A stretch of 29,193 bases of DNA from CAZWHE01 sp964633825. GTDB taxonomy: Bacteria; Planctomycetota; B15-G4; CAYZWU01. The notes below the pieces were generated by a model. It saw only the letters and a list, made by a program, of their open reading frames with translations. It was not told the DNA's origin and did not search any database. The stretch is from positions 1 through 29,193 of the forward strand of contig CAZWHE010000033.1 of NCBI GenBank assembly GCA_964633825.1, read 5' to 3'. The position numbers were made by a program, and so were the translations under genes. Positions 1 to 7,089 of the stretch are shown here, one piece after another. The stretch's first letter is position 1. Every line of letters starts with the position of its first letter.

Positions 1-926
1 GTCTCGTCGCGGTGTTTGTAGATCTTGTAGCAGTGGTCGCCGATCCCTTCGCCGAAGTCTTCGCGGAAGCGGCGGTTGATCCGGACGAGCTTGAAATCCC
101 GGTCCACGACGGACATGTAGCACGGAGCCTCCTCGAACAGCGTGAGCAGCCTTTCGTTGGTCTCATTGAGGACTTTTTCCAGGTCCTTCTGTTCGGTCAC
201 GTCGGCCGCCACCTCCATGACGGAGACGATGTCGCCCTTCTCGTCGCGGATCGGCTCGGTCAGTGAGATGACGTTCAGCTCCCTTCCGTCCCTGCAGATG
301 ACGGTGCTCTCGTTCCTGTAGGACCGTCCGTCGAGGAATGTCTTCTCCACGTGGCAGTCCTCGCATTTTTCGGTTCGCCCCTTGCAGAGCTCGTAGCAGT
401 GGCGGTCTCCGATGTCGCCGAAGGTCTCGCGGAACAGCCGGTTCGCCTCGATCATGCGGAGATCACTGTCCAGAACGGTGATGAAACAGGGAACGTTCTC
501 GAAAAGGGAGCGGTATTGTTTGCGGCTCTCGTCGAGCTCGGACTGCAGCTTTTTGATCTCCGTGATGTTCGTCGACATCTCCATGACGGCGACCACATCG
601 CCGTTGCCGTCCCGGATCGGGGTGGTGTGAATGAGAATGTGCGCCTCCCGGCCGTCGGTGCGCGGAATGGTCTGCTCGCTCTGGCGGCTCTTCCCGTCTG
701 CAAAGGTCTCCTCGACGGGACAGGTTTCGCACTTGTCCGTACGATTTTTATAGACCTCATAACAATACCGGCCGGTGTGATCGCCGAAGCTCTTCTGGAA
801 GCGGCGATTGGCCTTGATGATCCTGAGGTTCCGGTCCTGAAGGGAGATGAAACACGGGACTTCGTTGAACAGTGTTTCGAAAGAGATGTCGGGTACTGTA
901 TATGGCGCCCGCGAGCTGTCGTCCAT
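1..926 (-). CDS. Multi-PAS sensor protein, C-terminal part outside the window
   Basis: The frame runs from an ATG at 926 to the left edge, giving 308 residues without a stop. GGAGGG lies 9 bases before the ATG. The sequence is three PAS repeats with a period of about 122 residues (about 18-128, 140-250, 262 onward). Each begins with a P-C-(F/Y) motif (C25, C147, C269) and has a CY(E/K) motif (C55, C177, C299). The first two also have C-x2-C followed by VE(E/K)TF (C66/C69, C188/C191). PAS domains of this cysteine-bearing kind are common in sensor histidine kinases and diguanylate cyclases of anaerobes, so a redox- or metal-linked input is plausible. No signal peptide or membrane segment is seen, so it is probably cytosolic. 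The output domain is not visible; a histidine kinase would fit, because the nearby Fe-S oxidoreductase carries a receiver domain. That link is inference. Confidence 0.85.
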   Translation of the reverse strand, partial: MDDSSRAPYTVPDISFETLFNEVPCFISLQDRNLRIIKANRRFQKSFGDHTGRYCYEVYKNRTDKCETCPVEETFADGKSRQSEQTIPRTDGREAHILIHTTPIRDGNGDVVAVMEMSTNITEIKKLQSELDESRKQYRSLFENVPCFITVLDSDLRMIEANRLFRETFGDIGDRHCYELCKGRTEKCEDCHVEKTFLDGRSYRNESTVICRDGRELNVISLTEPIRDEKGDIVSVMEVAADVTEQKDLEKVLNETNERLLTLFEEAPCYMSVVDRDFKLVRINRRFREDFGEGIGDHCYKIYKHRDE

Positions 927-1052
927 GGCGGTTTTCCCTCCGCGTCTCTCCGCCCATGCGTTCGGATAGGCCGGCCCGGATTAAACGTCCAGGTTAGAAC
1001 ATACCGAACCTTGCATCAGAATCGATCAAAATCCGGGCTTGAACGGGTGAAA

Positions 1053-1559
1053 TCATCCTCTCTCGGGCTGCTGGCACTTCCAGAGCTTGCGGCCGGCCCT
1101 CGCCGAGGGGGGATCGTCGAGCTCGCCGATCTCGGACGAGATGCGTTTGCGCCACGATTCGTGGGCGATCTCATCGAGGGAGAAGAGGGAGAGGGTTCTC
1201 CTCATTTCGCGGTTGAGAAGCCTCCAGACGAGGTTGCATTCGCACGATTCGGTCCGGGAACAGGTGTCGGGAGATGTGGCGCAGTCGGTCACCGAGATCG
1301 GCCCGATCGCGGCTTCGATGATGTCGAGAACCTTGATTTCGCCGGCTTCTTTGGCCAGGAGGTAGCCCCCTTTCCGGCCGCTGATGCCCCTCAGCAGCGC
1401 GGCGTTCCTCAGCGCCGCGGCGAGCTGCTCGAGATATCCCCTGGAGAGCTCGGTCCTTTCGGCGATCTCTTTCAGGTGAACGGGCCTGCCCTCATCCGCG
1501 TGGCGGTGGATATCGACCATGAGCCGCAGGGCGTAACGTGCTCGAGTGGACATTTTCAT
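1053..1559 (-). CDS. Rrf2/IscR-family transcriptional regulator
   Basis: This is a 168-residue protein. An N-terminal winged helix-turn-helix is typical of Rrf2 proteins (start MKMSTRARYALRLMVDI, then an ELSRGYLEQL recognition region and a GRKGGYLLAK wing). C93, C100, C106 and C108 lie where IscR and NsrR hold their Fe-S cluster, although the spacing (C-x6-C-x5-C-x-C) differs slightly from IscR. It therefore probably binds an Fe-S cluster and senses redox state, nitric oxide or cluster supply. The start at 1559 has GAGGAA 9-10 bases upstream; an ATG two codons later is possible. It lies 44 bp after the Fe-S oxidoreductase gene on the same strand and may be cotranscribed with it, which suggests feedback control of that module. 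The tail beyond residue 148 is proline- and charge-rich and probably disordered. Confidence 0.9.
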   Translation of the reverse strand: MKMSTRARYALRLMVDIHRHADEGRPVHLKEIAERTELSRGYLEQLAAALRNAALLRGISGRKGGYLLAKEAGEIKVLDIIEAAIGPISVTDCATSPDTCSRTESCECNLVWRLLNREMRRTLSLFSLDEIAHESWRKRISSEIGELDDPPSARAGRKLWKCQQPERG

Positions 1560-1603
1560 GGGTCGAGATTCCTCGAAAAACGAATTCTTCGGTCCCTCAC
1601 GAG

Positions 1604-3370
1604 TTATTCGGCCGCCGTCTTTTCAGCATGGGGGCTCACCTCGAGTATTTTCCTGATGTTCAGGATCAGCCTCTCCTCGGAGACCGGTTTTTCCATGTAG
1701 CCTTCGGGCGGCTTGACCGGGCGGTCGTAGATCACTTTTCTGAACTCGGGCCTGCCCGATATGACGCAAACGGGCGTGTCCGCGATCTCGGGCTCGTTTC
1801 TGAGCTCGACGAAGACGTCGACGCCCGTCTTGCCCGGCATCCACATGTCGAGCGTCATGAGGTCGGGTTTTTCGGTGCGGGCCTTCTCGAGCGCTTCGTC
1901 ACCGTCGGACGCCGAGATCGTGGTGCAGCCGTTGTCCTGGAGCACGGTTTCGATGAAGACGCGCGTGTCGGGGTCGTCGTCGACAACGAGGATCTTTTTG
2001 CCGGCCAGCGGCATGGGCGCGGCCGCGGCTTCGGGAGCGGCGGGCTCCTCTTCCTTCGCCGGTTTCTCGGGCAGCACGAGCGCTTCGGCCACGAGGTCGA
2101 CGAGCTGTTTGACCTCCATGCCGAGCTTGTAATGCTTGATCAGGTCCGCCAGGCCGTCGACGCAGTTGTGGCACGAAGTGACCACGATCTTGGCGCCCGT
2201 GGCCTTCAGCTGATCGGCCTTGATCTTCGCCGAAACGAGCCGGCGCGGCGTGTATTCCGACATGGACATGGCGCCGCCGCCGCCCGTGCAACAGTAGTTC
2301 TCCGTTCTGTTGGGATGCATCTCGCGGAAATCGGTCACCACGAGCTTGAGCAGATCGCGCGGCTCCTCGTAGAACCCGCAGCTCCTGGCGTTGTTGCACG
2401 AATCGTGGAAGGTGACGGGCGTGGAGTTCTTGGTCTTGTCCACCTTGATCCGGCCTTCATTGATGTAGCGCAGCATGGTGATGACAGAGCTCTCCATGAT
2501 GAAGTCCTGGTCCGTGGCCGACCAGTTCGGGCCCTCGCACCGGGTCGACCTGTAGCCGTGGCCGCACTCGGAAATGACGAGGCGCTTGCCGTTCAGCTCC
2601 TTGAATTTCTCCTCGAGATGCTTCCAGCTCGCGGCGCCCATGGCGTCGTCGCCGGAAAAGAGCCCGAAGTTGGTCTGGTCCCAGCCCCAGGACGGCATGG
2701 TCCAGTTTTCACCGGCCGCGTAAAAGATCATGGCCGCGTTGGAGATGGTGCGCGGATCGTACTTCACCTCCCTGGGGTTGATCGTGTAGACGACCTCGGC
2801 GTCTTTCTTGTCGATGGGGATGTTGGCCCGCTCGTCCTCCACCTCTGCGACGAGCTCTTCGGCGAGCCACTCGATCGTTTCGATGTAGTCCTCTTTCAGG
2901 ACCCCCATCTGGTTGCCGAGCTCCCACGTGTCCTTGCACACCACGCGGACCCCTTCGGGCATCACGCCGACGCGCGTCAGCAGCCCGCGCATGATCCGGT
3001 TGAGCGTCGCCGTGTCCACGCCCATGGGGCAGTTGAAGGTGCATCTCCGGCAGTTGGTGCACGTGCCGAAGGCGATGTCCTTGAGCTTATCCAGATCCTC
3101 GTCGGTCACGGGCGGATGGGCCTTGACCCACCAGGGGGCGACCCGGCCCGTCCAGTCGAAGTAACGCTTGAAGATCTTGCGCAGCTGGTCGGCCTTGTAG
3201 GAAGGCGTCATGGCGGGATCATCGGGATGGGTCAGCACGTAATGACACACCTTGTGGCACATGCCGCAGTGGACGCAGCCCACGAGGGAACCGACGACCT
3301 GGCGGGTGAGCTTTGGACGGAGAAGCTCGACGATCTTATCGATTTTGTAGGATTTCTGATTCGTAGTCAT
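1604..3370 (-). CDS. DsrK/HdrD/TmcB-like Fe-S oxidoreductase fused to a receiver domain
   Basis: This 588-residue protein has two ferredoxin-type [4Fe-4S] motifs, CxxCxxCxxxC (C32/35/38/42 and C104/107/110/114). It also has a C-terminal cysteine-rich (CCG-like) domain with C325, C331, C360-C361 followed by TGGGG, and C400/C403. This is the layout of HdrD, DsrK and TmcB, which move electrons between a membrane quinone subunit and a thiol/disulfide or protein partner on the cytoplasmic side. After an Ala/Pro/Glu linker (about 437-457) comes a complete CheY-like receiver domain (about 458-577). It has the acidic cluster D464-D466, phosphoacceptor D508 in the sequence TLDMWMP, S538 in VISG and K562. 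The start at 3370 has AAGGAGGAG a few bases upstream; a TTG 15 bases earlier lies inside that site and is less likely. The membrane partner ends 11 bp upstream. The receiver fusion is the odd feature; what phosphorylation does here is unknown. Confidence 0.93.
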   Translation of the reverse strand: MTTNQKSYKIDKIVELLRPKLTRQVVGSLVGCVHCGMCHKVCHYVLTHPDDPAMTPSYKADQLRKIFKRYFDWTGRVAPWWVKAHPPVTDEDLDKLKDIAFGTCTNCRRCTFNCPMGVDTATLNRIMRGLLTRVGVMPEGVRVVCKDTWELGNQMGVLKEDYIETIEWLAEELVAEVEDERANIPIDKKDAEVVYTINPREVKYDPRTISNAAMIFYAAGENWTMPSWGWDQTNFGLFSGDDAMGAASWKHLEEKFKELNGKRLVISECGHGYRSTRCEGPNWSATDQDFIMESSVITMLRYINEGRIKVDKTKNSTPVTFHDSCNNARSCGFYEEPRDLLKLVVTDFREMHPNRTENYCCTGGGGAMSMSEYTPRRLVSAKIKADQLKATGAKIVVTSCHNCVDGLADLIKHYKLGMEVKQLVDLVAEALVLPEKPAKEEEPAAPEAAAAPMPLAGKKILVVDDDPDTRVFIETVLQDNGCTTISASDGDEALEKARTEKPDLMTLDMWMPGKTGVDVFVELRNEPEIADTPVCVISGRPEFRKVIYDRPVKPPEGYMEKPVSEERLILNIRKILEVSPHAEKTAAE

Positions 3371-3381
3371 TGTCTCCTCCT

Positions 3382-4065
3382 TCAACCTCTCACTGCAGGC
3401 ATGCTGCCCCGGTGTCCCAGAGTTTTCCCGATCCAGTACCGTGTGAATGGATAGTACAGGTAGTGGGAGATCTTCGAAAAAGGAACGTAGAGCAGGAAGA
3501 AACTGGTGGCGAAGAGATAGGCCGTCATATATCCGTCGTTGTCGAGATACCCGCCGAGGCGGCCCACGGCCGGTACGCCGATGCCGAACCAGACGGTGAG
3601 CGTGAAGAGGGCGAAGTAATCGTCGGGCGTGCTGATCAGACGCAGGTAGCTTACAGCGAAGCGGCGCACGATGCGCCCCAGGGAGACGAGGAAGGCTCCG
3701 CCGATGAGGATCATGAAGATCAGGGCGACGGCCTGGTTCTCCACAATGGGGGGGTAGAGGGAGCTGATGAAGGCCGTAAAGATTCCGACAGCCACGCCGA
3801 CATGGAAGACGACGAATGTGAAATAGAAAAAGGGGCCGTTGCGCGTGCTCTCCATGATCCAGGGCATGGCCACGTTCGCCATGGAGTATGCGGCGGGATA
3901 GAGGGAGGTGCTGCCCCGCTCGCCCGGCTGCTGGCGATCCCGGCCGGCCTTGAAACGGAACAGCCAGAACAATCGAATCGTGTAAACGAGCCCCATCACC
4001 CCGAGAGCGACCCAGTGGATTACTTCAGCGGCATGCATCAGGCTGTTCGTCTCGGTCTGTCCCAT
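3382..4065 (-). CDS. DsrM/NarI/TmcC-like quinone-interacting membrane protein
   Basis: This is a 227-residue integral membrane protein with about five hydrophobic helices (roughly 14-36, 79-101, 111-132, 151-169, 179-205). Histidines in or beside the helices (H11, H17, H88, H201) could bind b-type heme, as in the NarI-like gamma subunits and DsrM/HdrE. The family takes electrons from, or gives them to, menaquinone in the cytoplasmic membrane and passes them to a DsrK/HdrD-type Fe-S subunit. That subunit is encoded 11 bp downstream, so the two probably form a complex. The ATG at 4065 has GGAGGAG 6 bases upstream; the open frame extends further up to 4173 but that part lies inside the macro-domain gene and has no start support. 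It is separated from the macro gene stop by a single base. No periplasmic cytochrome c subunit is seen in the window. Confidence 0.87.
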   Translation of the reverse strand: MGQTETNSLMHAAEVIHWVALGVMGLVYTIRLFWLFRFKAGRDRQQPGERGSTSLYPAAYSMANVAMPWIMESTRNGPFFYFTFVVFHVGVAVGIFTAFISSLYPPIVENQAVALIFMILIGGAFLVSLGRIVRRFAVSYLRLISTPDDYFALFTLTVWFGIGVPAVGRLGGYLDNDGYMTAYLFATSFFLLYVPFSKISHYLYYPFTRYWIGKTLGHRGSMPAVRG

Positions 4066-4066
4066 C

Positions 4067-4591
4067 TCAAACTCCTCCACCAATCTTTGCCTCGAACGGT
4101 TTGAGCTCCCGCGTATCGAGAGCAACGAAAAACACCTCCTTGAGGCAGGACCCGTTATCGAGGTGCTTCGCAACGGTATCCACCATCACCCGGGCGCAGA
4201 GGTCGAGAGGGACCTGGTAGAGCCCGGTCCCGACGGGCGGGAAGGCCAGCACGGTGAACTTCTTTTCTTCAGCCAGCCGGAGCGCGGCCAGCGTCGCTTT
4301 TTGGAGCTTTTCTTCCGTGTCCGGTTCATAGAACTTGGGCCCGTTCACGTGAATGATGTGGCCGGCTTTCATGTTGCCGGCCTCGGTGATGATCGCTTCT
4401 CCTTTGGGGCAGCTTCCAATGGCGTCCAGCTCTTCCTGGATCGATTTGCCGCCCCGGACGGCAATGGCGCCGCCGTACCCGGATCCGAGCTTTACATCGG
4501 AAGTGATGTCGAAGACAAAGGCATCGACTTCCATGTCGGTGATGTCTCCCTCGACAAGCCGGATGACGCTCTCTTTGACTTTTTTCTCCAT
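4067..4591 (-). CDS. Macro-domain (ADP-ribose-binding) protein
   Basis: This 174-residue protein consists of one macro domain. The family's signatures are visible: an EGDITDMEVDAFV segment near the start, the glycine-rich GSGYGGAIAVRGG loop, a GEAIITEAG then IIHVNGP stretch, and the second phosphate loop PPVGTGLYQVP. Macro domains bind ADP-ribose or remove it from proteins, nucleic acids or O-acetyl-ADP-ribose. The usual Asn in the N-terminal loop (VNAAN in typical hydrolases) is replaced here by FDITSD, so catalysis is uncertain and binding alone is possible. The start at 4591 has GGGAG 9 bases upstream. The stop is one base from the start of the DsrM-like gene, so the two are surely cotranscribed. 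A role in NAD-linked or stress control of the redox module is inference. Confidence 0.9.
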   Translation of the reverse strand: MEKKVKESVIRLVEGDITDMEVDAFVFDITSDVKLGSGYGGAIAVRGGKSIQEELDAIGSCPKGEAIITEAGNMKAGHIIHVNGPKFYEPDTEEKLQKATLAALRLAEEKKFTVLAFPPVGTGLYQVPLDLCARVMVDTVAKHLDNGSCLKEVFFVALDTRELKPFEAKIGGGV

Positions 4592-4649
4592 CGTGTTCCA
4601 CTCCCTACGGTTTCTCGATAAGCACGCCCTTGAAGGAGGGTTTTCATGG

Positions 4650-4675
4650 CCGGGTGAAAGGGGCCGATCACCCGG
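4650..4675 (-). promoter_or_regulatory. Leader hairpin upstream of the macro/redox operon
   Basis: CCGGGTG (4650-4656) and CACCCGG (4669-4675) form a perfect 7-bp inverted repeat around a 12-base loop. It lies 58 bases upstream of the macro-domain start. No T-run follows on the minus strand, so it is not a standard terminator; an mRNA leader structure or protein-binding site is possible. Confidence 0.4.
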
Positions 4676-4686
4676 AATTTCGTGTT

Positions 4687-4711
4687 TTGAACGAACAGTT
4701 CAATCTTTTTT
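4687..4711. promoter_or_regulatory. Inverted repeat TTGAAC-N5-GTTCAA with adjacent T-run
   Basis: A perfect inverted repeat TTGAAC (4687-4692), loop GAACA, GTTCAA (4698-4703) is followed on the plus strand by TCTTTTTT. On the plus strand it resembles a short terminator, but no plus-strand gene precedes it. It lies 96 bases upstream of the macro-domain gene, so it could be an operator for that operon. The surrounding 4592-4875 gap (284 bp) is otherwise AT-rich at 4690-4860 and holds no gene I can support. Confidence 0.45.
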
Positions 4712-4875
4712 AAATGCGCGCTGCGCTGGAGGAGGGTCTTTTAGAAATTACACATATGATTTATATTAATACCTTAACGATGGGATTTATATCACTGTAT
4801 CGTGCGGCTGTCAAAGGGCTTTTAAAAAAAATCCTACTTATTTCATCAAGTTAATAGGAATTCGAATTATCCCGA

Positions 4876-6942
4876 TCATTTGATCACAAGATTCAGGAAC
4901 CGGTCCGTAACAAGAAGGCATCCCTTCTCGACAACGGTCGTGGCGCTGAATTCGGTCACAACTGCGGGACCTGCGATCGTGTCGCCCGGGCGGAGGCTTT
5001 GTCTCTCGAAAAGGGGAAGGGGCTTTGTGCCGAACCCGGCCTGGGGTTTGATTTCCTTGTCGGTTTTCGGCCGCTGCTTTCTGATTCGCTTTCTCGAATT
5101 TCCTGCCTTGTTTCCTCCGCCGAAAAGAGGAAGGGAGAAATCCCGATCCCGGATAAACCGGGTTCGCAGCGCCACCGATTCCACCCGGCCGTCCCTGTTG
5201 CAGTGGCCGTACTGCTCCAGATGGGCTTCGTGGAAGCGCTCGGCCAGCCTTCTTCCCTTTTCGAAGGGGAGAATCAGCTCGAAAGACTGTCCCCTGTATC
5301 GAAGGTCGGCTTCGCAAAAGACGTTCACGCGGCCCCGCACCCGGCGTTCGCGGCGCCACTCCTCCTCGATGCGGCGGAAAACTTTTTTCATCTTCTCCTC
5401 GGCGCCGCCGCCCAGGGCCAGGGGAAAGCCGGCCGAGCGCTCTTCGCGGAGCTCTGCCGATGCGATGCCCGAAGCGGAGAGCACGCCCGGGTCGGGCGGA
5501 ATGATCGCGGCGGGCAGTCCCATGCTCTTCATGAGGCGGCAGGCGTGGAGCGGGCCCGCGCCGCCGAATGCCACGAGGGGAAAATCGCCGGGATCGCGTC
5601 CCCGGCCCAGCGTGATGACGCGCACCGCTTTTTCCACCACGGCGTCGGCCACGTCGAGAACGCCGCGGCAGAGCGCGGCCTGCGTCACGCCGAGGCGCCG
5701 CGCCAGGGGGACGAGCGCTTTGGCTGATCGCCGGGGCTTCACGGGGAAACCGCCGCCGAGAAGGCCCGACGGGTCGAGCCGGCCCAGGGCGAGGTGGGCG
5801 TCGGTCAGCGCGGGCGTTGATGCGCGTCCGTAACAGGCCGGGCCCGGATCAGCGCCCGCGCTCTCGGGGCCGACGCGGAGCGCTCCCCCCCGGTCGATCC
5901 AGATCTTCGAGCCCCCGCCGGCGCCCACCGTGTGGATATCGACGGAAGGCACGAGGAGGGGGAGTCCCGTGATCGACGATTGGTGCCGCCGGAGCGGTTC
6001 GCCGTCGATGAGGCTCACGTCCGTCGAGGTGCCGCCCATGTCGAAGGTGATGGCCTTCATATCCGATCGGGACGGCTCCCGGCTCCGCAGGAGCGCGGAT
6101 TTGCTCCGCAGGAGCGCGGCCGTTCCGGCCACACCGCCCGCCGGGCCGGAGAGAATGGTGACAACGGGCCGCTCGGCCGCCTCGGACGGGGGCGCCACCC
6201 CTCCCGACGAGCACATGACCAGAATCTCGGCCCCCGGAAAGGCCTCTTCCAGGCGTTTGAGATATCCTTCCATGACCGGTTTGAGCGATGCATTGATCAC
6301 CGTTGTCGACGCCCGCTCGTATTCCCTGAACTCGGGCGCGACCCGGGATGAGAGTGAAACGGAGAACCCGGCCTTGGCGAGAGCCCGGCCGAGGCGTCTT
6401 TCCGGCTCCGGCCTGAGGAACGAATAGAGCAGGCAGACCGCAGCGGTTCGCGCTCCGGAACGGAGCGCCTTCTCCACCACGGCCCGTATGTCGGCCTCTT
6501 TCAGCCTGGTTTCCTCCCGGCCGCTGTGGAGCGTGCGCTGGTCCACCCCGAAGCGGAGGCGCCGCGGGACGGGCGCTTTCGCTTTTCTCACGGGCAGGCG
6601 GAAGAGATGAAGGCGCTCCTGTCTGCCGATCTCGATCACGTCTTCGAATCCCCTGTTGGTCACGAGGCACGTCTTGGCCGTCTTCCCCTCGAGAAGGGCG
6701 TTCGTGGAAACGGTCGTGCCGTGCACGAGGACGATGTCTTTCCCGAAGCGCTCGAGAAGCTCGTCCTCGCTTCCATCGGCCAGGGTGCCGAGAAAACCGG
6801 CGACGCCGCGGCGGATCACCGAGACCGGATCGGTCGGGTGTGAAGGCCTTTTGTCCACGGTCACCTTTCCGGCGCGGACAAAGATAAAGTCCGTGAATGT
6901 TCCCCCCGTGTCGACTCCCGCCAGAATGGGCGAGCCTTTCAT
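4876..6942 (-). CDS. HyuA-type hydantoinase/oxoprolinase (N-methylhydantoinase A family)
   Basis: This 688-residue protein has the usual length for HyuA. The N-terminal ASKHA-type domain has the phosphate loop GVDTGGTFTDF (residues 9-19), then VHGTTVSTNALLEGK (73-87) and TNRGFEDVIEIGRQ (95-108). The central domain has EYERASTTVINA, SSGGV, SGPAGGVAGT and the second phosphate loop DMGGTSTDVSLI (301-312), followed by the VGAGGGS turn. The family hydrolyses cyclic amides such as hydantoins or 5-oxoproline with ATP, usually together with a HyuB subunit. No hyuB is present beside it, so substrate and activity are open. The ATG at 6942 has AAAGGA about 7 bases upstream and puts the P-loop at residue 9; the longer open frame overlaps the promoter region of plsY. 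A 7-residue duplication sits at residues 277-290. Confidence 0.92.
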   Translation of the reverse strand: MKGSPILAGVDTGGTFTDFIFVRAGKVTVDKRPSHPTDPVSVIRRGVAGFLGTLADGSEDELLERFGKDIVLVHGTTVSTNALLEGKTAKTCLVTNRGFEDVIEIGRQERLHLFRLPVRKAKAPVPRRLRFGVDQRTLHSGREETRLKEADIRAVVEKALRSGARTAAVCLLYSFLRPEPERRLGRALAKAGFSVSLSSRVAPEFREYERASTTVINASLKPVMEGYLKRLEEAFPGAEILVMCSSGGVAPPSEAAERPVVTILSGPAGGVAGTAALLRSKSALLRSREPSRSDMKAITFDMGGTSTDVSLIDGEPLRRHQSSITGLPLLVPSVDIHTVGAGGGSKIWIDRGGALRVGPESAGADPGPACYGRASTPALTDAHLALGRLDPSGLLGGGFPVKPRRSAKALVPLARRLGVTQAALCRGVLDVADAVVEKAVRVITLGRGRDPGDFPLVAFGGAGPLHACRLMKSMGLPAAIIPPDPGVLSASGIASAELREERSAGFPLALGGGAEEKMKKVFRRIEEEWRRERRVRGRVNVFCEADLRYRGQSFELILPFEKGRRLAERFHEAHLEQYGHCNRDGRVESVALRTRFIRDRDFSLPLFGGGNKAGNSRKRIRKQRPKTDKEIKPQAGFGTKPLPLFERQSLRPGDTIAGPAVVTEFSATTVVEKGCLLVTDRFLNLVIK
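6082..6119. repeat. 21-bp in-frame duplication inside the HyuA gene
   Basis: GCTCCGCAGGAGCGCGG occurs at 6082-6098 and again at 6103-6119, a 21-bp period. On the coding strand it gives LLRSKSA followed by LLRSREP in a surface-type loop just before the second phosphate loop. Each unit is itself partly palindromic (CTCCGCAGGAG). Confidence 0.8.
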
Positions 6943-7023
6943 GAGCAATCCTTTCGCTGTCCTCTTTTTGCCGCGAACACTGCCCTTATCACAACTCGAC
7001 GGGAATATCCACCCGGAACTCCG

Positions 7024-7052
7024 TTGAACGCGACCCCCGGTCCGATCATAAT
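7024..7052 (+). promoter_or_regulatory. Candidate sigma-70-type promoter for plsY-gpsA
   Basis: TTGAAC (7024-7029), a 17-base spacer and CATAAT (7047-7052) match the -35/-10 pattern. The same -10 form occurs before the tRNA gene in this window. It would start transcription near 7060, about 30 bases before the GTG at 7090. Confidence 0.45.
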
Positions 7053-7089
7053 GTTCGTTCCATTTCATGAAATCCTGAAAGGCTTCATC

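Noticed and set aside
991..1011. Inverted repeat AGGTT-N11-AACCT upstream of the PAS gene
   Set aside because: Only five bases per arm with a long spacer, expected by chance; no other copy noticed.
351..1700. Long open plus-strand frame of 449 codons
   Set aside because: It is antisense to the PAS protein and the Rrf2 regulator, whose family motifs are clear on the minus strand. Its composition (many Leu, Val, Arg, Gly) is that of an antisense frame in GC-rich DNA.
1538..3454. Plus-strand open frame of 638 codons
   Set aside because: Fully antisense to the Fe-S oxidoreductase, which has two ferredoxin motifs and a receiver domain. No recognisable motif and no ribosome binding site.
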